Shown here: one piece after another, positions 25,515 through 34,764 of the stretch
Numbering within the stretch: position 1 is the first letter of the stretch
Layout of the letters: each line of letters begins with the position of its first letter
Source: Candidatus Binataceae bacterium
GTDB taxonomy: Bacteria > Desulfobacterota > Binatia > Binatales > Binataceae
Direction: 5' to 3'
Assembly (NCBI GenBank): GCA_035294265.1
Contig: DATGLK010000104.1
Coordinates: 1-64,000 of the forward strand
Length of the DNA stretch: 64,000 nt
Program-made: the position numbers and the translations under genes
The notes under the pieces: generated by a model
What the model was told of the DNA's origin: nothing
Seen by the model: the letters and a program-made list of their open reading frames with translations, nothing else
Database searches by the model: none

Positions 25515-26798
25515 TTATACTTGTGGCGCGGGCTGCGGGGGGTGAAACGGATCCACGTCGCGCCAGCTCATCCCGCGCGGCACCAGCACCGCGATTGAGC
25601 GGATTTGGCCGTAATCGACCCCTTGCTCCTGGCCGAAAGGAGGTAGCCCCTGCTGGAAATCGCGCACCGCCTTGAGCAGCATTCGCCGGGTGCGCAAGAT
25701 GACGGCATCGGTGGAACCCAGGTATTCGCGCGTGCGATCGACAATCGGACCCATCGACTCGGTGACGGCGAAATCCTCCAACGGGATGGAGCCGCGATCG
25801 ATTCCGCTCCAATGCCCCTCTTTCATCGCCGCCCGGTTCTGACTCCACATCTTCTCAGGACCGCCCAGGTCCGAAGCGAAATCATTCCAATCGCCCGAGG
25901 TGCCCCGCAAACGGAAATCGCGGTACTCCTGCGGTACCGGCCGGTCAGGATGGTAGGCGATATACCACTGCGCGCTCCATTCATCGTCCACTGGCACGCA
26001 AGCCACCAGGGTACAGAGAAAATCGGCTTCGTTAGGAATAAAAGAGAAGTAGGGCAGAACCACGTCGCGGATTCGCGCGTAAGCGCTGCCGTCGGGCAGC
26101 GGGCGCAGCGCGCCTTCGCGAAAGCCGTAGGGCTTGGGCACCATCTCGAAGCTGGGGCCCGTCACGGTGGTCAGGATTTGGCCGAAATTGTTGTCGGGCC
26201 GCCCGCCGCGTCCTTCCCGCCCACGCACCCAGGAAGAATGCAGGATGCCGACATGGGCCGAATCCAGTTGCCCCTCGAAGGCCTGGAACCAGTTCGCGTG
26301 CATCAAGCCGCGCACGATGTTGAGATGGGTGGCAGGCAGGCGGGTAAACTCGAAATCGAAAAACGCTGGCGGCTGCTCGCGCTTGCCCAGGTATACCCAC
26401 ACAATCCCCGAACGTTCGCTGACCGGATAATGGCGCACCCGCACCTTGGCGGCGAATTCGGCACGCCGCTCGGGTGGTTCGGAGGGGACTTCGACCACTT
26501 TGCCCGAAACATCGATTTTCCAGCCATGAAAGATGCAGGTAAGTGCGTTGTCTTCGTTGCGCGCCAACGCCAGCGAGGTGCAGCGATGGGGGCAACCCTC
26601 GTCGAAGAAGCCGACCCGGCCGTCGGTGGCGCGGAAGGCCACAAAGTTTTCGCCCAGCAGTCGCACCCGCACCGGGGCGCCGTCGGCCTCCAGAGTCTGC
26701 GAGCGCAGCGCAGGGGTCCAGTACTCACGCAACAGCTCGCCCATCGGCGTACCCGGACCTGTGCGTACCAGAATCTCGTTGTCTTCGCGTGGCAGCAC
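25515..26798 (-). CDS. RHO-A: Rieske non-haem iron oxygenase, last gene of array
   Basis: 427 residues from GTG 26798 (AGGAAGCGAGG upstream), chosen by alignment with the MLTREEN starts of the other copies. Rieske ligands are Cys69, His71, Cys88 and His91; the mononuclear helix is Glu175, Asp179, His182 and His187 ([14 protein letters not shown]). Residues 127-130 are SERS, where the others read RE(A/G)-type, so the shared block ends earlier here. A 14-residue insert ([14 protein letters not shown]) follows the helix. The motif W-x-Q-D-R is WSQNR (Asp to Asn). It pairs best with RHO-B ([15 protein letters not shown]-type). Confidence 0.9.
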   Translation of the reverse strand: MLPREDNEILVRTGPGTPMGELLREYWTPALRSQTLEADGAPVRVRLLGENFVAFRATDGRVGFFDEGCPHRCTSLALARNEDNALTCIFHGWKIDVSGKVVEVPSEPPERRAEFAAKVRVRHYPVSERSGIVWVYLGKREQPPAFFDFEFTRLPATHLNIVRGLMHANWFQAFEGQLDSAHVGILHSSWVRGREGRGGRPDNNFGQILTTVTGPSFEMVPKPYGFREGALRPLPDGSAYARIRDVVLPYFSFIPNEADFLCTLVACVPVDDEWSAQWYIAYHPDRPVPQEYRDFRLRGTSGDWNDFASDLGGPEKMWSQNRAAMKEGHWSGIDRGSIPLEDFAVTESMGPIVDRTREYLGSTDAVILRTRRMLLKAVRDFQQGLPPFGQEQGVDYGQIRSIAVLVPRGMSWRDVDPFHPPQPAPQV

Positions 26799-26887
26799 GA
26801 TGGCCTCGCTTCCTGGCAGGCTTAAGCCGCCCACCGGCATTAACTGTTTTAGCTAACGCACTGCGGGAAAATTCCGCGGCACACCGC

Positions 26888-28162
26888 TTAAGCCAATCCT
26901 TCGCCCAAATTGGGCGGATCGAAGGAGTCTACAGTGCGCCAATCGGTTCCCACCGGGAGATGGATCGCCAACGGGCGGATGCGGCTGTAATCGACGTCTT
27001 CCTCCTGCCCCAGCGCGGGCTTGCCCTGGGCGAAATCGCGCACCGCGTTAAGCAGCGCGCGGCGCACGCGAATAATCACGCTGTCGCTGGAACCCAAATA
27101 CTCCCGGCTGCGATCGACGATCACGCCCATCGACAACTCGACCGCGAAATCCTCGTGTTGGACCGATTTGACGATTCCAGTCCAGTGTCCTTCCCTCATC
27201 GCCTTGCGATCCTGGCCCCACATGGTGTCAAGCTCGCCCAGATTGGCGGCGAAATTGTCCAAGTCCGGGGCGCAGCCGCGCATGATTTGGCTACGCGTCT
27301 CCTCGTCGAGAGGGCGGAAAGGATCGTAATGGATATACCATTGAGCGTTCCATTCGTCGTCCACCGGAATCGAGCAGACCAGGAATTGCGAGCGATTGGG
27401 ATTGACCGGAATGAAGGAGAAGTAGGGCAGCACGACTTCGCGGATGCGCGCGTACACGCTGCCGTCGGGCAGCGGCCGCAGGGCGCCCTCGCGAAAGCCG
27501 TAAGGGCGCGGCATGAACTCGAAGCTAGGACCGGTATTGACTCGCGACAGCGGCATGTCGGCGGTCTTCAGCCGCGCGCCTCGCAGTTCCACCCAGCTCT
27601 TGTGCATGATGCCGACGTGGGCGGAGTCCAATTGACCTTCCATCCCTTGGAACCAGTTGTGTCGGATCACCGCTTTGCGCACCATCACATGGCTGGGCGG
27701 AAGATGGGTGAACTCAAAATCGAAAAACCGTGGCGGTTGCGCACGGACGCCTAGGTAAACCCACACAATCCCGCCCGCTTCACGCACTGGATAATGACGT
27801 ACCCGCACCTTGGCGGCGAATTCGGCCCGTCGCTCGGGTGGCTCGGAGGGCACCTCGACCACTTTGCCCGAAACGTCGATCTTCCAGCCGTGAAAGATGC
27901 AGGTAAGCGCGTTGTCTTCGTTACGCGCCAGCGCCAGCGAGGTGCAGCGATGAGGGCAGCCTTCGTCGAAGAAGCCTACCCGCCCGTCGCTTGCGCGAAA
28001 GGCGACGAAGTTGTCGCCCAAAAGCCGCACTCGTCGCGGAGCACCGTCGGCCTCCAGGGTCTCGGAGCGCAGCGCCGGGGTCCAGTACTCGCGCAACATC
28101 CGGCCCATCGGCGTGTCCGCGCCAACCCGGCACAGCGTTTCGTTATCCTCGGTCGATAGCAT
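26888..28162 (-). CDS. RHO-B: Rieske non-haem iron oxygenase
   Basis: 424 residues; ATG has GGAGTAAGTA upstream. It starts MLSTEDNETLCRVGADTPMG, slightly unlike the usual MLTREEN. The mononuclear helix is [14 protein letters not shown]. It shares GQLDSAH and [10 protein letters not shown] with RHO-A, so the two form a subgroup. The C-terminal part reads ELSMGVIVDRSREYLGSSD, and WGQDR is intact. By eye its constant-block DNA is close to that of the distant RHO-N, including shared silent changes. Rieske ligands are Cys69/His71/Cys88/His91. The substrate is unknown. Confidence 0.92.
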   Translation of the reverse strand: MLSTEDNETLCRVGADTPMGRMLREYWTPALRSETLEADGAPRRVRLLGDNFVAFRASDGRVGFFDEGCPHRCTSLALARNEDNALTCIFHGWKIDVSGKVVEVPSEPPERRAEFAAKVRVRHYPVREAGGIVWVYLGVRAQPPRFFDFEFTHLPPSHVMVRKAVIRHNWFQGMEGQLDSAHVGIMHKSWVELRGARLKTADMPLSRVNTGPSFEFMPRPYGFREGALRPLPDGSVYARIREVVLPYFSFIPVNPNRSQFLVCSIPVDDEWNAQWYIHYDPFRPLDEETRSQIMRGCAPDLDNFAANLGELDTMWGQDRKAMREGHWTGIVKSVQHEDFAVELSMGVIVDRSREYLGSSDSVIIRVRRALLNAVRDFAQGKPALGQEEDVDYSRIRPLAIHLPVGTDWRTVDSFDPPNLGEGLA

Positions 28163-28188
28163 TACTTACTCCAACCGCGTGCGCGCAA

Positions 28189-29451
28189 TCAGACTAGCGG
28201 CACAGCCGCCTGCCGATCGGTGAAATCAATTTCCTTCCAATTGAAGTCCTTGGGCGAGAAGCGGATCGCGACCGCTCGCACCTTGCTATAATCGATCTCC
28301 TGGTCGACGCCAAAGGCGAGCTTGCCGCTGCGCTGATGCTCACGCACGGCACTTAGTAGCATGCGACGGACCCGAATAATAATGGTATCACTGGCGCCGA
28401 GGTATTCGCGGGTGCGATCGACGATCGGGCCCATCGACTCTTCCACCGCAAAATCCTCGTAATGCAGGCACTGGGTAATCCCGGTCCAGTGTCCTTCCTT
28501 CATCGCCTTGCGATCCTGACGCCAAAGGTTGCTCTCATTGCCCATGTCGGAGCAGAAATTGTCCCAATCGCCGGAATGGCCCCGATCGCGATACTTGCGC
28601 ATTTCGTCGTCCATCGGCCGGTCGGGATAGTAGTGGAAGTACCACTGCGCGGTCCATTCGTCATCGATCGGAGTGGCGCAAATCAGGAACTGAGGCAGCG
28701 GCGAATCGTTAGGGATGAACGAATAATAGGGCAGCACGACCTCGCGGATGCGACCGTAGAAGGTACCGTCACCCATGTTGCGCAAAGCAGCTTCGCGAAA
28801 GCCATAAGGCTTCATGACGGTCTCGAACACCGGTCCGGTATCGACCATCGACAAGGCGGCGCTACCGCTGGACTTACGCAACCACGAGGTATGCAGGATA
28901 CCCAAGTGGGCGGAATCCAGCACCGCTTCCAACCCCTGAATCCAGTTGCAATGCATCACCGCCCGCTGAGCCATTCCATAGCTGGGCGGCGCAACGTTGA
29001 ACTCGAAATTATAGAAGCTGGGCGGAGTCTCGCGCTGGCCCAGGTAAACCCAGATCACGCCACCCGCCTCGCGCACGGGATAATGGCGCACCCGCACTTT
29101 GGCCGCAAATTCGGCCCGCCGCTCGGGCGGTTCGGAAGGGACTTCGACCACCTTGCCCGAGACGTCGATTTTCCAGCCGTGAAAGATGCAGGTCAGCGCG
29201 TTGTCTTCGTTGCGCGCCAGCGCCAGCGAGGTGCAGCGATGAGGGCAACCCTCGTCGAAGAAGCCCACCCGCCCGTCGGTGGCGCGAAAGGCGATAAAGT
29301 TCTCTCCCAATAGGCGTACGCGCTGAGGTGCGCCGTCGGCCTCCAGGCCCGCGGCACGAAAAGCGGGAATCCAGTACTCGCGCAGGAAGGTTCCCATCGG
29401 GGTACCTGCTCCGACCCGGCAAATCAGCTCGTTGTCTTCGCGCGTCAGCAT
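28189..29451 (-). CDS. RHO-C: Rieske non-haem iron oxygenase
   Basis: 420 residues from ATG 29451, which has a strong AGGAGGT; a longer reading would overlap the end of RHO-D and is not supported. The active-site helix is LEAVLDSAHLGILH and the later motif is WRQDR. Peculiar points are FNVAPPSYGMAQRA before the helix, RNMGDGTFYGRIREV in mid-domain and a C-terminus (WKEIDFTDRQAAVP) lacking the NPP motif seen in most copies. The gap to RHO-B downstream is 26 bases. Confidence 0.92.
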   Translation of the reverse strand: MLTREDNELICRVGAGTPMGTFLREYWIPAFRAAGLEADGAPQRVRLLGENFIAFRATDGRVGFFDEGCPHRCTSLALARNEDNALTCIFHGWKIDVSGKVVEVPSEPPERRAEFAAKVRVRHYPVREAGGVIWVYLGQRETPPSFYNFEFNVAPPSYGMAQRAVMHCNWIQGLEAVLDSAHLGILHTSWLRKSSGSAALSMVDTGPVFETVMKPYGFREAALRNMGDGTFYGRIREVVLPYYSFIPNDSPLPQFLICATPIDDEWTAQWYFHYYPDRPMDDEMRKYRDRGHSGDWDNFCSDMGNESNLWRQDRKAMKEGHWTGITQCLHYEDFAVEESMGPIVDRTREYLGASDTIIIRVRRMLLSAVREHQRSGKLAFGVDQEIDYSKVRAVAIRFSPKDFNWKEIDFTDRQAAVPLV

Positions 29452-29471
29452 GGAACGTACCTCCTGCGCGC

Positions 29472-30728
29472 TTATTCGTTGAGCGGCAGCGTCGCGGGCG
29501 GGTTGCACGTATCCATTTGACGCCAATCCTCCCGCGCTGGATAGCGAATCGCCAAGGCGCGCACGCGGCGATAATCGATGTCCTGGTCCGGACCGAAGCT
29601 AACTTTGCCCGCGCGGTAATCGCGCAAGGCCTGGAGCATCATGCGCCGCACTCTGATGATAATCGAGTCGCTGGAGCCCAGATATTCGCGCGAACGATCG
29701 ACCATCGGGCCCATCGCTTCTTCAACGATGAAGTCCTCAAACTGCAAGGTGCGTAGGCCGGTCCAGTGCCCTTCCTTCATTTTATTCCGATCCTGGTGCC
29801 ACAGGTTTTCGGCGTTGCCCATATTGGAGCAATGGTTATCGAAATCGCCCGACGTGTCTTTCATCCGGGCGTCGATGAATTCCTGGCTAATCGGTTTGTC
29901 GGGGTCGTAGTAGATGTACCACTGCGCATTCCATTCGTCGTCGATGGGGATGGCGCAAATGATGTAGTAGGGGCGCGGCCGTTCGGCCGGAATGAAGGAG
30001 AAGTAGGGCAGCACGACCTCGCGGATGCGGGCGTAGCAGGTGCCGTCGGCCAACTCGCGCAGGGCCGCCTCGCGCAAGCCGTAGGGTCGGGACAGCACCT
30101 CGAAGCGCGGACCGTTGTTGCGCGCTGCCACCCGCCGCGTGCCGTCATCGCGGCGCATCCACGATTGATGCAAAATGCCCAGGTGGGCCGAGTCAAGCAC
30201 GGCCTCCAATCCCTGGAACCAGTTGCAATGCATCACAGCTCGAATGGAAAAATAATGGCTGGGCGCCAGACTGTTGCATTCAAAATCATAGAATTGCGGC
30301 GGGCTGGCGCGCCGGCCCAGATAAACCCAAACGATCCCGGCACCCTCGCGCACCGGATAATGGCGTACCCTCACCTTGGCCGCAAACTCGGCCCGCCGCT
30401 CGGGCGGCTCGGAGGGAACCTCGACCACTTTGCCCGAGACATCAATCTTCCAGCCGTGGAAGATGCAGGTAAGCGCGTTGTCTTCGTTGCGGGCCAGCGC
30501 CAGCGAGGTACAGCGATGAGGACAGCCCTCGTCGAAGAAACCCACGCGGCCGTCGCTTGAGCGAAAGGCGACAAAGTTTTCCCCGAGCAAGCGCACTCGT
30601 TGCGGCGCGCCATCGGCCTGCAGCGCCTGCGAGCGGAGCGCGGGCGTCCAGTACTCGCGCAGCATTTCACCCATCGGAGTGCCGGGCCCGACTCGGCAGA
30701 GCAATTCATTTTCCTCGCGCGTCAACAT
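29472..30728 (-). CDS. RHO-D: Rieske non-haem iron oxygenase
   Basis: 418 residues from ATG 30728 with GAGAGG upstream. Helix LEAVLDSAHLGILH and motif WHQDR are intact. It shares with RHO-E the stretch YGLREAALR, a GLRTLQFEDF-type loop and the C-terminus TLPL(N/Y)E, so D and E are a sister pair and may attack related substrates. A distinctive feature is DNHCSNMG, where most have DNFCSDMG. The gap to RHO-C is only 20 bases. Confidence 0.92.
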   Translation of the reverse strand: MLTREENELLCRVGPGTPMGEMLREYWTPALRSQALQADGAPQRVRLLGENFVAFRSSDGRVGFFDEGCPHRCTSLALARNEDNALTCIFHGWKIDVSGKVVEVPSEPPERRAEFAAKVRVRHYPVREGAGIVWVYLGRRASPPQFYDFECNSLAPSHYFSIRAVMHCNWFQGLEAVLDSAHLGILHQSWMRRDDGTRRVAARNNGPRFEVLSRPYGLREAALRELADGTCYARIREVVLPYFSFIPAERPRPYYIICAIPIDDEWNAQWYIYYDPDKPISQEFIDARMKDTSGDFDNHCSNMGNAENLWHQDRNKMKEGHWTGLRTLQFEDFIVEEAMGPMVDRSREYLGSSDSIIIRVRRMMLQALRDYRAGKVSFGPDQDIDYRRVRALAIRYPAREDWRQMDTCNPPATLPLNE

Positions 30729-30775
30729 GCCACGCACCTCTCACCCGGTGAGTCAGCCGCACCCCTCACACCGCG

Positions 30776-32029
30776 CTACTCGTACAGCGGCAAGGTTGGC
30801 GGGGGATGAATCAAATCGAATTGGTGCCAATCATGCTGGCGAGGATAGCGAATCGCCAGCGCGCGCACTCGGCTGTAATCCAGGTTGGTATCCAAGCCGA
30901 AGGCAAGCGTGCCGTCGCGCTGATGGGCGCGGGCGGCCTGCAACATCAAGCGGCGAGAACGAATGATGATGCTGTCGCTGGAGCCCAGGTATTCGCGGCT
31001 GCGATCAACGATGGCACCCATCGACTCTTCGGCGACGAAATCTTCGTACTGCAAAGTGCGCAGACCGGTCCAGTGACCCTCGCGCATCTTCTTGCGGTCT
31101 TGGCCCCACATGGTGGCAAAGCCACCCTGATCGTCGTAAAAATTATCGTAGCTGCCGCTAGTACCCTCCATCCGCTCGGCACGCCACTTCTCGTCGATCG
31201 GCTTTTCGTCGTCGTAATAGATGTACCATTGCGCGTTCCACTCGTCATCGATCGGAATGGCGCAGATCATGAAATGCGGGTAGGGCCGATCGCTGGGAAT
31301 AAACGAAAAGTAGGGGAATACTACTTCTCGGATGCGTGCGTACATCGTGCCGTCCCCCAGATCACGCAGTGCCGCTTCGCGCAGGCCGTAGGGCTGATTG
31401 ACGATCTCGAAAAACGGGCTTTGCAGTCCGGCCAAACGGCTGCCGCCGTGCACCTGCATCCACGACTTGTGCAAAATCCCCAAGTGAGCGGAATCGAGCA
31501 CCGCCTCCATGCCCTGAAACCAGTTGCAGTGCATCACCGCGCGAAGGGGAAAGGTCTGCTCGGCGGGAAGTGAATTGAATTCGAAATTGTAGAATTTGGG
31601 CGGCTGTTCGCGCCGGCCAATGTATACCCACACCACCCCACCCGCCTCGCGCACGGGATAATGCTTGACCCGCACCTTGGCGGCGAATTCGGCCCGTCGC
31701 TCGGGTGGCTCGGAGGGAACCTCTACTACTTTGCCCGAGACATCGATCTTCCAGCCGTGGAAGATGCAGGTCAGCGCGTTGTCCTCGTTGCGGGCCAGCG
31801 CCAGCGAGGTGCAGCGATGGGGACAGCCCTCGTCGAAAAAGCCGACGCGGCCGTCAGTGGCGCGAAAGGCGATGAAGTTCTCGCCCAACAGGCGGACCCG
31901 TTGCGGCGCGCCATCGGCTTCCAGGGTTTGAGAGCGCAGCACGGGGGCCCAATATTCGCGCAATAATTCACCCATCGGCGTGCCGGGGCCGACTTGGCAC
32001 AACAGCTGGTTTTCTTCGTGGGTAAGCAA
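30776..32029 (-). CDS. RHO-E: Rieske non-haem iron oxygenase
   Basis: 417 residues if translation begins at TTG 32029 (GGAAGG seven bases upstream), giving a start aligned with the paralogs; the alternative is GTG at 32059. Helix MEAVLDSAHLGILH and WGQDR are present. It carries the rare K122 variant (VKHYPVREAGG), shared only with RHO-H, and the DNA around it matches RHO-H over more than 50 bases. The mid-region reads DNFYDDQGG, unlike the usual DNFCSDMG. It is most similar to RHO-D outside the block. Confidence 0.9.
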   Translation of the reverse strand: MLTHEENQLLCQVGPGTPMGELLREYWAPVLRSQTLEADGAPQRVRLLGENFIAFRATDGRVGFFDEGCPHRCTSLALARNEDNALTCIFHGWKIDVSGKVVEVPSEPPERRAEFAAKVRVKHYPVREAGGVVWVYIGRREQPPKFYNFEFNSLPAEQTFPLRAVMHCNWFQGMEAVLDSAHLGILHKSWMQVHGGSRLAGLQSPFFEIVNQPYGLREAALRDLGDGTMYARIREVVFPYFSFIPSDRPYPHFMICAIPIDDEWNAQWYIYYDDEKPIDEKWRAERMEGTSGSYDNFYDDQGGFATMWGQDRKKMREGHWTGLRTLQYEDFVAEESMGAIVDRSREYLGSSDSIIIRSRRLMLQAARAHQRDGTLAFGLDTNLDYSRVRALAIRYPRQHDWHQFDLIHPPPTLPLYE

Positions 32030-32090
32030 ATGGACCTTCCTTTCCACCGGCGGCGGCACAATGCCGCCGCCGATTCGCCCTACAGCTGCA

Positions 32091-33338
32091 CTACAGGCGC
32101 GGCGGAGGGTTCATCGAATCCAGGTCGCGCCAATCGCGCTGATTGTTGAAGCGGATCGCAAGCGCGCGAATGCGGCTGTAGTCCAGTCGCTGCGCCAAAC
32201 CCAGCGGCGGTTTGCCCTGCTGATAGTCGCGCGCCGCCTGCAGCATCGTGCGTCGCACCCGGATAATGATTTGGTCGCTGGAGCCCAGGTACTCGCGCGT
32301 GCGGTCGACAATCGGGCCCATCGATTCCTCGACCACGAAATCCTCGAAGGGGATGCAACGAGACAGCCCGGTCCAGTTGCCCTCGCGCATGGCTTTGCGG
32401 TCCTGATGCCACATATTGTCCCAGCCGCCCATGTCGGAGCAGAAATTATCGGGATTGCCCGAAGTCCCAGCCCATAGCTGTTTGACCCAGGCCTCATCGA
32501 GCGGCTTTTCGGGGTCGTAATAAAAGTACCACTGCGCGGTCCACTCGTCGTCAATCGGAATGGCGCTTATCAGGAAGCCCGGCGGCAAGGGCGGGTCGGA
32601 CGGAATAAAGCTGTGGTAGGGATAGACATATTCGCGGATGCGGGCGTAGCTGGTACCGTCGCCGAGATCGCGCAGCGCCCCTTCGCGAAAGCCGTAGGGC
32701 TGGTCGATAATCTGAAAGACCGGCGCGGTCACCGTGGCGAGACGCCCGCCACCCTCGGCCCGCTTCAGCCAGGAGCTGTGCAGGATACCCAGGTGGGCGG
32801 AATCCAATACCGCCTCGGCGCCTTGAAACCAATTGCAGTGCATGACGGCCCGCATCACGACAATGTGACTGGCCGGCAAGTCGCCAAATTCGAAATTGGT
32901 GAAGGCCGGGGGCTGCTCGCGCTTACCCAGGTAAACCCAGACCACCCCACCCGCCTCGCGTACCGGATAATGGCGCACCCGCACCTTGGCCGCGAACTCG
33001 GCTCGCCGTTCGGGCGGCTCGGAGGGAACCTCGACCACTTTGCCCGAGACGTCGATCTTCCAGCCGTGGAAGATGCAGGTCAGCGCGTTGTCCTCGTTGC
33101 GGGCCAGCGCCAGCGAGGTGCAGCGATGAGGGCAGCCCTCATCAAAGAAGCCGACCCGGCCGTCGGTGGCGCGAAAGGCAACATAATTTTCGCCCATCAA
33201 ACGCACTCGTACCGGCGCTCCGTCGGCCTCCAGGGCACCCGAGCGGCAGGCAATGGTCCAGTATTCGCGCAGCAACTCGCCCATTGGAGTCCCAGGCCCA
33301 ACCCGGCTTAACAGCTCGTTTTCTTCCCGTGTCAGCAT
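32091..33338 (-). CDS. RHO-F: Rieske non-haem iron oxygenase
   Basis: 415 residues; ATG preceded by GAGGAA. The start is MLTREENELLSRVGPGTPMG. The helix reads AEAVLDSAHLGILH, and [22 protein letters not shown] and the NPPPRL end are typical. It differs in EYVYPYHSFIPSDPPLPPG, where others have [11 protein letters not shown]. The 150-bp gap upstream (to RHO-G) is the longest in the array and could hold an internal promoter. Its constant-block DNA is nearly the same as that of RHO-E over more than 80 bases. Confidence 0.93.
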   Translation of the reverse strand: MLTREENELLSRVGPGTPMGELLREYWTIACRSGALEADGAPVRVRLMGENYVAFRATDGRVGFFDEGCPHRCTSLALARNEDNALTCIFHGWKIDVSGKVVEVPSEPPERRAEFAAKVRVRHYPVREAGGVVWVYLGKREQPPAFTNFEFGDLPASHIVVMRAVMHCNWFQGAEAVLDSAHLGILHSSWLKRAEGGGRLATVTAPVFQIIDQPYGFREGALRDLGDGTSYARIREYVYPYHSFIPSDPPLPPGFLISAIPIDDEWTAQWYFYYDPEKPLDEAWVKQLWAGTSGNPDNFCSDMGGWDNMWHQDRKAMREGNWTGLSRCIPFEDFVVEESMGPIVDRTREYLGSSDQIIIRVRRTMLQAARDYQQGKPPLGLAQRLDYSRIRALAIRFNNQRDWRDLDSMNPPPRL

Positions 33339-33488
33339 GATGCGTATTCCTCGCCGTTACCTTAATTTTCGGTCTAGCATGCCCAGGCACTTAAGGCGAC
33401 CGAGGCGTTTTTCAATCTCTAACCATTTGACTAAACATCGACGCAGGCTATCATAACTCCGGAGCGCCTGATTTGCCAAGACCGAACC
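33339..33488 (-). other. 150-bp intergenic gap inside the oxygenase array
   Basis: This is the longest spacer between array genes (others 20-89 bases), between RHO-G and RHO-F. It is AT-richer than its surroundings. An internal promoter is possible, but no convincing -35/-10 pair was identified. Confidence 0.3.
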
Positions 33489-34736
33489 TTAATCGGGAAT
33501 GGGCGCCGGCGGATTCATCGAATCGATCTGTTTCCAGTCGAGTTCTTTGCGCGAGCGCACGCCCAAGGCACGAATCCGGCTGTAGTCGAGATCCTGTTCG
33601 GCGCCGAAGGCCAGCCGGCCGGTCTTTTGAAACTCTCGCACCGCCTGGAGCAGCCAGCGCCGGACGCGAATGATGATGGTATCGCTGGAGCCCAGGTATT
33701 CGGTGGTGCGATCGACGATCGGACCCATCGATTCCTCCACCACGAAGTCCTCGTACACGAAGCAGCGCAGCCCGCTCCAATTACCCTCGCGCATCTTTTT
33801 GCGGTCCTGATGCCATAGATTGTCGAAGCTGCCCATATCGGAGCAGAAGTTGTCGGGATCACCCGAGCTGCCCTGCATGCTGCGCTGCACCGCGGCCAGC
33901 GGCTTGCGAGCGTCGTACCAGAAATACCATTGGGCGTTCCACTCATCGTCGATCGGAATCGCGCAAATCATCAGGTTGTTACGCGGAGTATCGTTAGGGA
34001 TGAAGGAATAGAAGGGCATTACCATTTCACGGATACGCGCGTAATAAGTACCGTCGCCCAGGTCTCGAATCGCGCCTTCGCGAAAGCCGTAGGGCCGCAT
34101 CAAGAGTTCGAAAACGGGAGCGGCTGCTGCGGCAAAACGCATATCCAGCGAACCGTCCTGACCCAGCCAGGCGCGATGCAAAAAGCCCACATGAGCGGAA
34201 TCCAGCACCGCCTCCAGACCCTGCAGCCAGTTGCAATGGAGCAGGCCGCGATGGCCGATGGCGCGATCGGCGGGCAGAATATTGAGCTCGAAGTTGTAGA
34301 ACTTAGGTGGGCGCTCGCGCTTGCCCAGATAGACCCACACCGCGCCGCCACCCTCGCGGATTGGATAATGGCGCACCCGCACCTTGGCCGCGAACTCGGC
34401 ACGCCGCTCAGGTGGCTCGGAAGGCACCTCTACGACTTTGCCCGAGACATCGATCTTCCAGCCGTGGAAGATGCAGGTCAGCGCGTTGTCTTCATTGCGC
34501 GCCAGCGCCAGCGAAGTACAACGATGGGGGCAGCCCTCGTCAAAGAAACCCACCCGACCGTCGGTTGAGCGGAAAGCCACGAAGTTCTCGCCAAACAGCC
34601 TCACCCGCACCGGCGCGCCATCGGCGACCAGCGCCTCCGAGCGCAGGGCCGGAACCCAGTACTCGCGCAAAAATTCACCCATCGGTGTGCCAGGCCCGAC
34701 CCGGCACAGCAATTCGTTTTCTTCCTTGGTCAACAT
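33489..34736 (-). CDS. RHO-G: Rieske non-haem iron oxygenase
   Basis: 415 residues; weak ribosome site. It starts MLTKEENELLCRVG. Helix LEAVLDSAHVGFLHRAW and WHQDR are present. In the shared block only position 126 changes (V to I, HYPIREGGG). Together with RHO-H, I and J it has the M/L-RP-GFREG(A/G)-RDLGDGT-YYARIRE layout, a likely clade. ATTEYLGSSD-type wording changes to DRTTEYLG. It ends NPPAPIPD. No neighbour on the opposite strand. Confidence 0.92.
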   Translation of the reverse strand: MLTKEENELLCRVGPGTPMGEFLREYWVPALRSEALVADGAPVRVRLFGENFVAFRSTDGRVGFFDEGCPHRCTSLALARNEDNALTCIFHGWKIDVSGKVVEVPSEPPERRAEFAAKVRVRHYPIREGGGAVWVYLGKRERPPKFYNFELNILPADRAIGHRGLLHCNWLQGLEAVLDSAHVGFLHRAWLGQDGSLDMRFAAAAAPVFELLMRPYGFREGAIRDLGDGTYYARIREMVMPFYSFIPNDTPRNNLMICAIPIDDEWNAQWYFWYDARKPLAAVQRSMQGSSGDPDNFCSDMGSFDNLWHQDRKKMREGNWSGLRCFVYEDFVVEESMGPIVDRTTEYLGSSDTIIIRVRRWLLQAVREFQKTGRLAFGAEQDLDYSRIRALGVRSRKELDWKQIDSMNPPAPIPD

Positions 34737-34764
34737 GATACTTGGCTACCCATCATCCGCGGCA

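Noticed and set aside
30806-31573. Long plus-strand ORFs opposite the oxygenase genes (also 35203-36222, 37634-38572 and others)
   Set aside because: They repeat the antisense of the conserved Rieske block in each copy and have no family of their own. High GC and codon bias keep the opposite frame open.
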